DNA of 64,000 bases from Fragosphaeria purpurea (GCA_002778095.1 PCDL01000011.1:2356001-2420000), one strand, 5' to 3'. Positions 35,674-47,898 are shown, counted from the first letter of the stretch. Numbers and translations are program-made. Notes: a model not told the origin generated them from the sequence alone.

Positions 35674-36877
35674 GATATCGGAATGGAATCGGAATGGGCG
35701 TTGAAAAGGACAAGACAAAACAAAACAAAAAATCCCGTAATGGCAATTCCCAGACTGCGGCTGTTGAACGTCGCCGATGCGATTGAGACGTTTGCTTCGG
35801 ATAAAAGTGTACAGTCGCGCAAAGCACTGCGGATGTGAAAAAAGACAAAGAAAACGGTCGATGATCGTAGGAAAGTAACCGTTCACTCGAGAGGGACCAG
35901 AACGTGGCAAAGCAGAGGGACGACAGACCCGGGGCCAGGCCTCCGGTACGGCCAACCGTCCAAGGGATGCGCAAAGGCAAACTTAAATTAACAAAGGGTC
36001 CAGTTAGTCATCAGAATGAAGAAGTCGCCAAAGGCGATCAGGGCCGCCGTGTAGAATTGGTTTTTGCGTAAAATAGAAAACGAGTTTTCGGGATGTTCGA
36101 GTTTTGAAGGAAGGGAAGAAAAATAACGTGAGAACGAGTCCAGGGAGTCGGAGAGTCAGAGGGTCAGAGAGAGCCTCGAAATAGATCCACTCCGATTTGG
36201 CAATTTGAACAAGGAAAAAAGGAAAGAGCGCTGCGATCGCGGTCTCCCCCAGTTCTGGTGGTAATCACAGGAAAAGGAAGGTGGGGCAAATTCCAGGCCC
36301 GTGAGATGCAAAAAGTCGCGCGACGCTTGTTTTTACGAAGCCCCGCAAAGAGGGAAAACCTTCTCATACTGTTGATGTGAGGTACTTTGTACCACGTTGC
36401 CTGCCCTGCGGGTTGTTGCCGCGGACGCCGGTGAATTCCGGAGCTGGCCATCGCCCCATGCTGAGTCAGCCGGCGATCTGCTTCCCGAGTCCAAAGGGCC
36501 CCAGAGAGGATGACTGATGTAGAATCTGGGATTTCGTATCACGCGCAAAAAAGGAGAAAAAAAAGGCCCAACAGGCCCTACTTTGGCCTGGCATCGCGAG
36601 GGTACGGAGATACTTGAGTAAGACGATATGCCATTTCGTAAGTTGCAAGATGTTGAGTGCAACTTTGAAGCACAAAAAACGCCGCCAAAAACCGTACCAT
36701 TTTTCATCTTTTTAGGTAGATACCAAACCAAAGGATGCCAAAATAACATTCAAAGATTCAAAAGTTGTAACATGAGCCGAAATACGTAGAAATGTATGTA
36801 AAAAAAAATCCAAGATAAACCATCAACCAAAAAATAACAGCCGCAACTACGACTGCGGCAAAAATGGCCAGTGGCTT
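35674..36877. other. Promoter of the Zn2Cys6 gene and 3' region of the UGDH gene
   Basis: 1.2 kb, no conserved ORF. Contains short GAGTC/GGTCAGAG direct repeats at about 36130-36172 and an A-rich stretch at 36550-36570. Confidence 0.5.
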
Positions 36878-39210
36878 TCACGACCGTCCCTGCCGACCCA
36901 CGCTCTCGACCCGGAGACCCAGCTTCGCGCCCGTCTTGACGTCGAGCACACCGCGGCCGTCAAACACCCAGCGCGGCTTGCGCATGTGGTAGGAGATCTT
37001 GGCCCAGTCCAGCTTCTCCTTGGGCTTGTACTCTTCGTTGAGCTTATAGCCCTCCTTTTCCAGCACGCAGTCGGGGCACGTGGGCGAGCAGTCCGGCTCC
37101 GGATGGAAGCGCTGCAGCGGATCCGCAGCGGCGTCCTCGGCGGACGGCGGCGTGCCGTTGCTCTTCCCGTTCTCATTGCTATGGTGGCCGTTGCTGGAGC
37201 TGCTGCCGGCACCGGCCAGGTACTTGTGCAGCGCCAGGAGATCGTTCTCGCTGGGGGTGGGGTGGGCAAACGGCCGCGGGTCTGTCGGCACCTTCTTGGT
37301 GGGAGCAGCGGCGGGGGCCGCGCCCGCCGTGGGGGCCGTGTGGCCCGCGTTTGGCTTTGCCACGCCGTTGCTAGCACCGTTGACCTTAGCAGCGGCGGCG
37401 GCTGCGGCAGCGGCCGCCGCCGCACCGCTCGTGGCCGGCGGCTTGCTGCCAAACTCGTCGAAATCGGTCGTGATGAGGATGGCGTTGCTGTCGGCGCACG
37501 CCTCGTAGGCGCTCGTGTAGATCTCCAGCGAGCCGCCTTCGCTGAGCAGCACGCGGTCGCTGCCCAGCAGCTCTTTGATCTCCTCGCGGATGACCACGGG
37601 GTTGCAGCACGGGTCGAACACGGCAATCTCGCGCGGCCCCTCCTCGAGCAGCGTCTTGATGATCTCGAGCGCCGGGGACTCGCGCGTGTCGCTCGTGTTC
37701 TTCTTGAAGGCGTAGCCCAGCACGGTGGCCTTCTTGCCCCGCAGCGTGTTGTTGAGGCACTTGACCACGCGGTGCGTGAACCGGTCGCGGGCGTACTCGT
37801 TCATGGTAACCACCTGGCGCCAGTACTCGGCCACCTCGTCCAGGCCGAGGGACTCGGACAGGTAGACCAGGCTCAGGATGTCCTTCTTGAAGCAGCTGCC
37901 GCCGAAACCGATGCCGGCCTTGAGGAACTTGTTGCCGATGCGCGCGTCGTAGCCCACGGACGCGGCAACCTCGTCGACGTCGGCGCCCGTGCGCTCGCAG
38001 ATGGCGGCGATGCTGTTGATGCTGCTGATGCGCTGCGCCAGCATGGAGTTGGCCACCAGCTTGGCCAGCTCGGAGGACCAGACGTTGGTCGTCAGGATGC
38101 GGTGGCGCGGGACCCAGGCGGCGTAGATGGCCGCGAGGGCCTCGGCCGCGCGCTGGCCGGAGGGTGTCGGGAGCGACCCGATCAGCACGCGGTCCGGGTA
38201 CAGCAGGTCGTTGACGGCGGTACCGGCGGCCAAAAACTCGGGGTTGGACAGGATTTCAAAGTGCACCCCGGGACGGTGGATGGCGATCTGTGATGGTCAG
38301 TACAAAAAAACACAATTGTATTACAATATTGTAGAACAATATTTTCGAGTGAGTCGAGCACGGCTGCTCGTCTCGGGTGTTTGGGATGCGACCATACCGT
38401 TTCCTGCATAAGCTGGGCCGTGCGGCACGGCACGGTCGATTTCTCCACGATGATGGCGCCCGGGCGTGCGTGCTGGGCCACTTCCCCCGTAACCGCCTCA
38501 AAGGCCGTCATGTCGGTCGCACTGCCAGCACCAGCACCGCGGTATTTAGTCGGGGTGTTGACGGCAATGAGGACAACGTCGGCCTCGCCGATCCAGCGTG
38601 AGATCTCGGTGGAAAAGAAGAGGTTGGGGCTGCGCGCAGGGATAACGGTTGCTTCTTCGGCGTTCGGCGCGGTGGCCGGTGCGTTGGCGACGCGGCACTC
38701 GCGCGAGCCGTCACGGGCAATGCGGACGATGTCGGCGAGGCCGGGCTCGTAGATGGGAGGGTGGCGGGAGTTCCACCGCCGGATCCGGTTCGGGTCCTTG
38801 TCGACGACGACGACGCGGATGTGCGGGTTTTGGAAGGCAATGACGGCGGCGGTCGGTCCACCTGTGAGCGAGGAGGGAGAGAGAAGAGAAACGTCAGCCG
38901 CTTACGCACTCACACGCGAGCAAAATGGAACAGTTCCGGGGGGATTCAAAGGGCGCAGAGGTGGGAGGGTGTGCATACCAACATAGCCCGCGCCGACACA
39001 GCAGATGGTGCGGATCGTAGGAACCTGAGACGTCACCACGGTGTTGGACGACCGGCTGCCGGCGGCAGCCTCGTCGTCGGGGACGTCGGGGACGTCGCCC
39101 GTCCGGACAGGCCGCAGAACCGGACTGAACGACATGCTTCCCTCGGGGGTCGTCGGGGCGGTTGAAACGTCCAACGTGGCGGCGGTTTCGTCGGTGTCGA
39201 CGAATGCCAT
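36878..39210 (-). CDS. ugd1: UDP-glucose 6-dehydrogenase
   Basis: Exons 38979-39210, 38398-38861 and 36878-38287 give 701 residues; animal and plant enzymes have about 480-490. It oxidises UDP-glucose to UDP-glucuronate with two NAD+. Motifs: Rossmann loop CCVGAGYVGGPTA (Gly73/75/78, split by intron 1), VNTPTK, EKSTVP, SNPEFLAAGTAV, the catalytic Cys364 in GFGGSCFKKD, and AFKKNTSDTRESPA. The N-terminal ~60 residues before the fold are Thr/Pro/Asp-rich. A disordered insertion of about 145 residues (about 514-657; an Ala run, then Ala/Pro/Thr/Asn-rich, ending in CSPTCPDC) lies in the UDP-binding C-terminal domain before WAKISYHMRKPRW. It is divergent from the GT4 gene and downstream of the Zn2Cys6 gene in the same orientation. 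Confidence 0.94.
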
Positions 39211-42200
39211 TACCGGCAGATGGCAGCCGGGGGGGGAGAGAGGGCTTGGATTGAAGAATCGGTGGCGACCAACGGTGGAGACGCTGTTCTAGGCCGGGGA
39301 CACGTGTCGAAAGCGGAGCCGGTACAGGTGGAATAGGGTCAACGGGTTTGTCGTTGTTTCGACAACAACCGCAATGTTCCCCTCGATCGAAGCGAAAAGA
39401 CGAGGCACAGATATATGTAAAGGAAGAAGACGCGTTCAGGACAAATGCCAACGAAACGCGAACAGGAATGAGCGAGAGAAAGGAGGAAAGAATGTACAGT
39501 GAGCAACCAAAAATCAATCAAGGGAAACTAAGACATCAAGGAAGAAAAGGGAGGGAAGCGGGGGGTGAGAAGCTCTAGCTTTTTGTTCTCCTTTCTTTCA
39601 GCACGCTGCCCGAACCCAGGGTGAGAAAGTGAAAGAAGGCCGAGAGACGCTGAGACAGCACTAAAGGACGAAACCCGAGACAAGATGAGGTAAACGGTCA
39701 GAAAGAAGAAACAAAAAAAAATGAAGCGAAGGAAAAGAAGGCAAGACGTCGTCTGCCGCGTGGTCGTACTTGGTCGTACTTTTTTCGTATTATTATTATT
39801 TATTGCCTTGACCCAAACGATGGCGAGGTGGTGTGGAGATGGAGAGAGCTACGATATATACAAATGCGGAAAGTATCTGAACAAAATATTGCTCAAGAAA
39901 TTGCCCTAAGGCTCTGCGTCTCCGTAACATGGAAGAGCAGCCGCGTTGGGATGTCACCGCCTTGCGGCTTGGCCGTATGTTGTATTCCGAGTCGGAGAAC
40001 ATTTTTTTTATTGAATGTTAGTCTCAGCCGTTGCCGCTTTTCATTGTTACCAACTCGGAAGGCTTCGCGGTTGGAAGACGCCGTGCAAGGAAAGGCCTGG
40101 ACAGGGGTGTACCAGGAATGCGTCTTCGGCTCAAGTACGTACTCGTACTTTGTGCTCAGCTGTATCTCTCCCTATGCAAATGGCCTGTGGATTGACCCGG
40201 TTCGGGGGTCAAAGGAAGGAACAGACCAAAAATTTGGCGGGATACGGTCAAAAAGGGGCGTGCAGTGCAGCGACGACAGATGCTTTGAGCATATGTACTC
40301 TGTACTTTAGCTGATACTCTTATTTTTAGATACGGGGTGTATCTACGTAGGTCTGCTTCGAGCTTATCCTTTGAAGGGGTACTTGGAGAAATACTTACAA
40401 ATGGTTGCACACACGTACCTTTTAAGGTAATTAGATGTACTTGTACTCCGTACGTCGCGACTTCCCCCGTACTGGCTGTCACCAGCGGTCTAGCCTAGTC
40501 TGAACATTGCCTTGGCGGCAGCCACAGGGAAGAATTAATGCGCGCTAGCCCGATTCCGGGCTTTCTTACGAGAACAACCAAATAGCGGCGCCCAGCTGGT
40601 CACTAGCGCCAATTCGAGCGTGGCCATCCCTTCCCCTGGGGACAAACCGGTAGTATTACTACATGGGCGCGTTTGGCATAATACTTAGTACGTATTTTAC
40701 GAGTCCCCAAAAGGCGTTGGATCTTTAATTAGAAACGTCTTTTCAGCAAGCTATGATGATGCTGCGATATGTGTCTTACTGCATAACGAGATAAGATGGA
40801 TGGGTATCCATCGTGGACACATCTTACGGATATGCTGGGGAATGACATAAACAAGTTCGCGCATGGCAATATAGAGGGCAGCTTTGCCAGGTTGCTCCAT
40901 CTCACTCTGTTTTCCTTCTTTCTTCCTTTTTTTTTTGTTTCTTCCGAGGGAGCTCTTCTGGCTCGTGACATTCTTTCTACGCCCGTTTTTTGTACGCATT
41001 TTTCTTATTTATTGAGATATCGTTTCACAGAACCTTCGTGTCATCTTCGAAAGTTCAGCGTCGCATGGTCAACTGGACTCGATTTTGGCCACGAGAACAA
41101 ATCCAGAGAGAGACACCACGAAAAGGAACACAGCCCGCTCACGTTCTCTCAACTACACGACGCGGGCATGCCAAACGAAAATGTGGCATCGTTTTTGTTG
41201 ACTGCCTTTACGCAGCCATCGAGCGCGACAACAGGTCTTTGCGGTCACGATGCCAAAATGCCCAGACGAAATCGACCCAAGAACAGTGCGAGAAACCGTT
41301 GTTCGGTTCGAGCCGGCAGGCGACAACGACAGCCAACGGGCGCCGGCACGAGGGTCCAATAGGCACAAACGATTCGGCGTGGGACCTCGTTAGCCGCACC
41401 GTGTAAGGGCCGCACCTACCACGGCAGGTTGTAACAAGCAAGTCAAAACCATTCAAATTCCTCAACAGGAAGTCACGTTACTGCCAGAGTGCAAGATGGC
41501 GACAAAGACAATCTGCTGGACATTCTCCTCCCCCTCAGCCTTGAGAGGCCCTGTGTGCTGTAACCGCATCGTCTGATTGGTCGGTTGTCGCAGCCACGCC
41601 TCACGTCCCGCGCATCTGATTTGCTCCGTCAGGATTGCATCAAGACAAAGAAAATGGAGCTGCAACGCCACGGCAAGAGAGACAAGAAGGCAGCGAGGCG
41701 ACGTGCGGATGGCCCTTCTTCGCTCCTTCCTTCGCCGAATGATAGACAGATCGTGGGGCAACGCCTAAATGCTCCGGGTGAAGAGGGCACAAAATGGAAA
41801 AACGCGAAAACAGAAAGAGCAACGATGAGCAAACGACGCACACTAGAAAAAAGGAAACGGCCTTTTTCCTTTTCGGCAACCGCGCCAGGTAACCTACCTC
41901 TTCTCGCCTCCTCGTTCCTTCCGCGGCGGGATGAGCAACAGCAGAAGAGGAGGCACGACTGACATATGTACGTTTACACCAACCCGCCCGTCGTTCCTTC
42001 CAATCACGGTTGTCTTAGCGATCACGATGCGCCGGGCCAGGTATATACCAACGCCGTGTGCGCTCTTCGTTCTTTCTTCCAGGTGACACCCCACAGGGCC
42101 CGGCTGTTGCTCGTTTTGGGCATCCCGCCCACGCTGTTGGTCCTTTTGGCTCGCCCATGACGTCGCCGTGCAATCCACGACCTGGCTGCACGCCGTTGTC

Positions 42201-42491
42201 GCCTGCCGAACACCAAACAAACCTCGTGCCCACGGTTTTTTTCTTGTATTGCCGTAGCTTGTGTCCTGCAACGTTATTCTTATAGTAGTACCCTGCCCGC
42301 GTAGCAAGTATCCCCAAAAAAATAGACGCAAGAGTTGACGATGGCAAAAACAACGGTCTGTTCTGATCTTTCACTTTTGTTTCTATCTACACACTTCTTG
42401 CATACCGTAGACTACGCTCTACCTACCTCCTCGTCCTTTGCCGAAATCCAAGAAGTACGACAGATTTGAAAAAAACAGACCAGGTTCCCAA
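39211..42491. other. Divergent promoter region between UGDH and GT4 genes (3.3 kb)
   Basis: No conserved ORF. Notable are the E-box palindrome at 39299-39308, several GTAC-containing direct repeats at 39760-40460, a TACTCCGTA element at 40444-40452, a small inverted repeat AGATAC-N5-GTATCT near 40328-40344, and an ATTGG box near 41575. Confidence 0.5.
39299..39308. promoter_or_regulatory. CACGTG E-box palindrome upstream of UGDH
   Basis: GACACGTGTC is a perfect 10-base palindrome 89 bases upstream of the UGDH ATG. CACGTG is the core bound by bHLH factors such as Pho4/NUC-1 and Cbf1. CACGTG occurs elsewhere in the window, so functional meaning is inference only. Confidence 0.3.
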
Positions 42492-43940
42492 ATGACCTCC
42501 TTCGAGAAAAGTGGCGGTTCGTACGGTGGTGCGGCACAAGCGGGCGCAGCGGCCAGTCCGGTCTGCGGCGCGGGTGCCGACGCTCGAGTCGCTGCCACCG
42601 CAGACGCGGTGCGTGATGTGTCCGTCTTCCCAGACCGGCTCCGCGGCAAGCGGGTCTTGCTGTGCACCGAATCCTTTGGCCCCGTCAACGGCGTCTCGCG
42701 CACGACGCTGATGCTCGTCAACCACCTCCGCGCCCACGGCGTGAACGTGGCCGTGGTCGCGCCGCACAACCACACCAAGGTGAACACGTTTGTCCCGGCT
42801 GCCGCCACGACGCCACCCGAGAGCACAGCAGCACCGGCACCCTCGTCCCCGGGGGCCATGCCGCTGAATCCCGAAGTGCGCGTCCACGGCTACCCCCTGC
42901 CCTTCAACCCGGAGCTGTCCGTGGTGTACCCGGTCCGCCTGTCCGCCCTCTACGCCCGCACCAGCAACGGCGCACCCCCGGACCTCATCTACCTCGCCAG
43001 CCCGGCCTCGCTCGGTTTCCAGGTGATGCTGCAGGTGCGCCAGCAGCCCGTGGCGCACCAGGTGCCGGTGCTGGCCAATTTTCAGACGGACCTGTCCGGC
43101 TACTGCGCCATCCTGTTTCCGCCGCCCTTGAGCGACTTGGCCGTCTACCTCTTCGCGCAGGTCGAGGGCTTCCTCTTCCGCCACCCGTCCGTGCAGACCA
43201 TCTTCTACCCGAGCCGCTTCGTGCGCCGCTACCTGGAGAACAACCGCGTGGCCCCGGCCAAGATGCAGCTGCTGCGCCGCGGTGTCAACACGGCGCTGTT
43301 CCACCCGGCGCGCCGCAGCGAGGCCCTGCGCCGCGTCCTGGCCCCGCACGGCGGGCTCCTGCTCGTGTGCGTGGCGCGCATCGCCGGCGAAAAGGGCTTT
43401 GATTTTCTGGCCGCCGTCGCCGCCGCCCTCGATCGCCGCCGCGGCGTGCCGTTTACCCTGTACATTGTGGGCGGCAACCGCAACCTGGCTGTCGAGGACG
43501 AGGTAAAGGCGTTGTTTCCCGAGGACCTGCGGCGCCGCGGCACCGTGGTGTTCGCCGGGTTCCAGGACGGCGAGGTCCTGGCCGCGTCCTACGCCTCGGC
43601 CGACGTGTTTTTGCACTGCTCCGTCACCGAGACGTTTGGGCTCGTCGTGCTCGAGTCCATGGCCAGCGGCGTGCCCGTGGTCGCGCGCGACGCCGGCGGG
43701 CCCAGCGACATTGTCGACCACGGCGCGTCGGGGTTCTTGGTCCCGCCGGCCGACCTGGACGGCTTCGTCGACAAGGTGCTGCTGCTCGCCGCCGAGCCGC
43801 AGCTGCGCCAGCAGTTGGGCGCGCGCGCCCGGCAGCAAGCGTGCGAGGCCACGTGGGAGAAAATCAACAACACGGTGGCCTGGCGGATGCTGGACGCGAT
43901 CGATCAGCGCGCCGCCGCCGCGGCCACGGCGAAGGAGGCA

Positions 43941-43976
<36 letters not shown>

Positions 43977-44270
43977 ACGGCGACGACGGCTGCCGCTCGC
44001 AGGGAGGACGCGGCGCAACAAGAACGAACGCCCCTCCTGGGCTGTCCCACCGGCATGCATCCCGACGCGGCGGACGCAGCCGCGCGGCGCAAACTCGCAC
44101 CCCCGTCGCCGTGGCAGCTGTGGACGCAAAACCTGGACACGAGCCTGGCAGACGCCCGCCTGACAGCTGGGCTCGGGGTCATCCTGGGTTTCTGGGGGCT
44201 GGTCGGAGTTTATCTCGTCTTCATCAAAGCGGCGCTATGGATCAAGAGCCGGGTCCGGGTGGGGGTGTGA
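42492..44270 (+). CDS. GT4-family glycosyltransferase, SQD2/MgtA-like, C-terminally membrane anchored
   Basis: Single exon, 592 residues. GT-B fold of family GT4: N-terminal KRVLLCTESFGPVNGVSRTT, donor-side RIAGEKGFDFL, FAGFQDGEVLAASYASADVF, and the E-x7-E motif TETFGLVVLES (Glu380/Glu388) followed by GVPVVARDAGGPSDIV. The acceptor-side block NFQTDLSGYCAI resembles the YQTDxAGxA block of actinobacterial MgtA/PimB-type enzymes and the plant SQD2 relatives, which glycosylate lipids with GDP-mannose or UDP-sugars. After an Ala/Thr-rich, Q-codon-repeat linker, a single membrane helix (LGVILGFWGLVGVYLVFIKA) lies at the C-terminus with a basic tail, as in a tail-anchored enzyme. Substrate is not determined; mannosyl- or glucuronosyl-transfer to lipid is inference. 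Start: first ATG; the frame is open slightly upstream without ATG. Confidence 0.88.
43938..43976 (+). repeat. CAG/GCA repeat, in-frame poly-Ala/Thr
   Basis: A run of GCA codons (read as Ala) within the linker between the GT-B core and the C-terminal membrane helix. Probably length-variable. Confidence 0.85.
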
Positions 44271-46757
44271 GAGGGGAGGGGAACATTGGGGGGGGGGGAC
44301 AAAAGGGGAAGCGTGCCTTTTATTCAGAAATACAGGGTTGGGTGGAAACATTCTGTTTTTTTTCTTTTGTTCTTTTCGCGCCCTTGGTCTTTTGAACGAC
44401 ACCGGCGTTCAACAATACCCCCTAGTTTGCATTTTGATTGGATTTGGCTGTTTGTTTCGTATGTTTTCTTTTCATGATGTTTTTCCGCGCTTGGCCCTGT
44501 TCTAGCTATAATCTTATCTTAGGTTCGGTGGTCTTTATGCGAACTCCCGCTAAGAGACGATGCTATGCACCCATATTGGGCTGTGCCATATGAGGGTAAC
44601 GACGATGATGCGTGCGCACGTCTGTGAGGCATTAAAAGGATTGAGAGAGGAGAGGGATCAGGCGCCACTTTGTCAGGATCTTGCGACCAGGTTCTGAGAG
44701 ACAAAGCAGAAAAGCAGAAACTGAAAAAAAAAAAAAAAAATTTCAAAATACGTATCACATGTGTGACGCCGTCGACCACGCGCCAACAGTAAACACGCGT
44801 TGCTACGTCCGGAGAATTAAGGGGCAGTTTTTGGGTGACCATTTCTCGCGTACAACAGCCGTTTCAGGGCGGTGGTCTGCTATGCCCAAGCCACTGTGGC
44901 TGGTGACATGTTACGTAAACAGGGTGCGTGTGCGTAGGGGAAGGCGCCACAGATCTGGGCGTCGTTTTGAATCGTTTCAGACGAGATTCACCTCGCCCGG
45001 GGTGCGTCCACATCGGAGACGCCTACAAATTCGGGCAAATACTCCGTATTGTGAAGATTGTGTCGCTTTTCACCCTGCATTTCGACTTAGATTGTGTCTA
45101 TTGAAAGATCGCTGTTCTTCTGCAATGTTCGAATATAATTTCTCTGTTTTTGCGGACAACTTACTTGCTCCTTCCTAGCTGGGAAGCTACAGACAGGGCA
45201 AGTCCCAGAGCCTTACCGACAGAGCCCCGTTGTCAAGCCACAGCCACATCGGCGCCTCCCGTGCGCTGAACAAAGCCTTCTCCTCACAAAGGGCAACCCC
45301 TGACGAAAACTGCAGGTACGGTTCGGACAATGCACACTCGGCCAATCATGTCAGAGAATGGACGAGGCAGCGCCCTGTTGCGCATGAACTGCTACGTCCC
45401 TGGGCCCCCCTTATTTTGGACCCCCAAGCTCCCCAGCTCCCAAAGCTCAGACTTGTGTCGTTTTATCGTCTGTCGATCCGACAACACAACGTTCCCCTTT
45501 TTTCACGTTCACTTTCATTGTTCTATTTTTCATTTTCTTTATCTCTTCTCCCACCGTTTCCACCTTTACTCTGTACAGGGAACGGCTGTGCCAGTCTTTT
45601 GTCACTGCCCCCTTTTTTCTTTTTTTTTCTTTTTTTTTGTCCCCTTTCTTCTTCTACATTTCCCATCCACGCGAAACCTATTCAAGACACCAGCTAGACC
45701 CAATGGCATCACTCTTCGGCACTCGCTTTGTCTTGACCGGGACCCCCAGGGCCTCGCTCACGGTCTGTTGTTCTTCAGACACACGGCCACCACTTTCACG
45801 GCCCTGCCAATGATACTACTTCGTACTCTATCTCGGTCCACGTATACGTCGTGCTACATCGTACATTGTTTTGCTCGCGGATTGCCAGGCCCACCCATCG
45901 GAACATTCTCCATCGCTCTGAGGCAAGTCACACATAGGGAGGCACATCATTTCTCTTTTTTCCCCCGAGCCTGAACCCAGCGGTTTTGGCATCGATGCAT
46001 AAACAAGCAGTTTTGTTTTCTCAGCCGCCCGTCCTTTTTTTCATAACGATGCTACTCTTGTGGCCTGGACGACGTAACATCACGGGCTGGGTACATGCTT
46101 TTGGTCTTCAGTGAGTACGACGTAGGCGTTTCGTACTCCCTGGGCCCGTCTCTCCTTTTTTTGTCTGTCTTCCCTATTGCTTTCTGCTGTTTCTGTTTCG
46201 GTGTGCTTCTGTTCTTTTTTTGGTCTTCCCTTCTATCTTGGTTCTCTTCCTTTTCTTCTTCTTTTCTTTCCGTTCTCTTGATCGTTTCTTCTTTGTTTCC
46301 TACGAGAACGGTCCCCTCTGCAGGCGGGAAGCAAACGCAGACCCCTTTTTCATCTTAGGCAGGGCCTTTCTTTTCTTGTTCACTCTCTTTTTGTCTGTTT
46401 ATTCTTGGCTTTTTTTTCTTCTTCTTTTTCTTTGCTTTACTCTCATTGTAATACCAACAACCCCTTCGACAACAAGAAGCTGGTCCTTTAACTCCTGGGG
46501 AATTGAGCGCGTCTTTCTTTTCCTTTCTCGCTTCGGAGGAGGCAGACGAACTTGGTCGGCTTGCTTCCTTTGATTCGACTACGTCGACACGGTTATACGC
46601 TACGCTCCTTTATATTTTCTCTTTTACAACCAACACCGAACGCCGCAAGAGTCGCCGCCGGACGGACTCGACCAAAGGCTCCCGATAGATGACTGCGTTT
46701 CTCTAAAAAATAGCAACCCCTTCCCTTTCCGGAAACCGACTCCCTCAACTCCCACCC
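44271..46757. other. Spacer with long pyrimidine-rich leader, no gene seen
   Basis: 2.5 kb. A G run lies at 44288-44299 and a TACTCCGTA element at 45040-45048. From about 45480 to 46470 the plus strand is strongly T/C-rich, producing long artefactual hydrophobic ORFs; this looks like an extended promoter/leader of the downstream gene. Confidence 0.5.
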
Positions 46758-47898
46758 ATGCTTTGGCAGACGCTTTTGACGGCCTCGGTGCTCGTCGCCC
46801 AGGCCTATGCTAGCGTCAAAGGGTTGAAGGCCGCAAACCGATTAGCTGCGCGGGCATCGGATGAGCTGGAGCGAAGGATTGCGTCGGCCGCGGCCGCCGC
46901 CGACGAGAACGTGGCCGCCGTGAGGAGCAGCCCCCGGGCCGTTGTAAAGCGGCAGTCTGGTGGTATGATCAGGATGTCCAACACGGCCGGCACCGGCGTG
47001 GTCCTAAACCCGGACGGCTCCATCAACATGACGGAATGGAACGATGCGGCTACGCAGGCTTGCAACGACGCGCTAGTCAAGCTGCCCGAGTCTACCAATC
47101 CGTCAGGCACCTGCATCTGCTACAACTTGCCCGCGCTCGACAATGCCACGGGCACCTTCGAGGCCGACCTGCGACTGTTTCAGCTGTCCACGCCCTCGGG
47201 AGAATTTGCCGGCATCCCACCCGAGAACATTCAGGTTGGCCTGAGCTACGCAGGCGCCTCGGTCTCGCCCGTGACTGAAAATACGGCGTCGAAGTTGGTG
47301 GCCGGTCGCGCGGCAGCGCCATCGGCAGCAGCATCGTCGGCCGCGACGAACAGCAATGGCCTGCGGCTGCTGCAAACCTACCTCTTCGTTGGCCAAATCA
47401 AGCCGGATGTGATGGCAACAGGACCAAATATGTGAGATTATTTTATCCTCAAAAAAGAAAGAAAAATGTTTCCAAGGTTCAATGTGCTGACTTTTCATTT
47501 TTCCCCGATGACGCAGGGCTCAACTCGAAGCTCTTGTCACGCCAACCGTTACGCTCACGGGTACCGGAAACGACGGCAAGACTGTGTCGACGAACGTCTC
47601 GTCGAACGAGGCCGCCTTTGTGGCCGGTGTCTTCAGCCAGACGGAAGTCCTGTCCAACACGACTCTCGCGCTGCAAGCCGTCAACGACGTCGTCAACGGC
47701 CTGCACAACGGCACCGTTGCGTTTGTCCTACCCGGCGTCCAAATTATCATGTTCCCCGTTGGCCTTGTCATCATCAGCATCTGGCTCGCCGTGGGCCTGG
47801 CTGTCATTGGTTTTGGCACCTTCGAACGCATCAACTACCGCGACCAGTATAAGCGGCGCATGGCGTCGGTGGCCAAGCCTGGATCCGGCAGGATATAA
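46758..47898 (+). CDS. Secretory-pathway type I membrane protein, unknown function
   Basis: Exons 46758-47431 and 47517-47898 give 351 residues. The N-terminal signal peptide is LWQTLLTASVLVAQAYA. A KR|Q site (AVVKRQSGG, about residue 69) looks like a Kex2 cleavage site, so a short propeptide may be removed. The luminal part has several N-glycosylation sequons (NMT, NAT, NVS, NTT, NGT) and one CxC pair (TCICYN). One membrane helix near the C-terminus (QIIMFPVGLVIISIWLAVGL) is followed by a short basic cytosolic tail. The intron joins PNM|AQLEALVTP in frame. I do not recognise the family; it looks like a conserved fungal cell-surface or vacuolar protein. Confidence 0.8.

Noticed and set aside
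36986..38293. A 435-codon plus-strand frame over UGDH
   Set aside because: Shadow of the UDP-glucose dehydrogenase exon; no motifs.
45330..46600. Hydrophobic ORFs with runs of Phe/Leu/Ser
   Set aside because: They come from a T/C-rich promoter-leader tract; no consistent codon bias.
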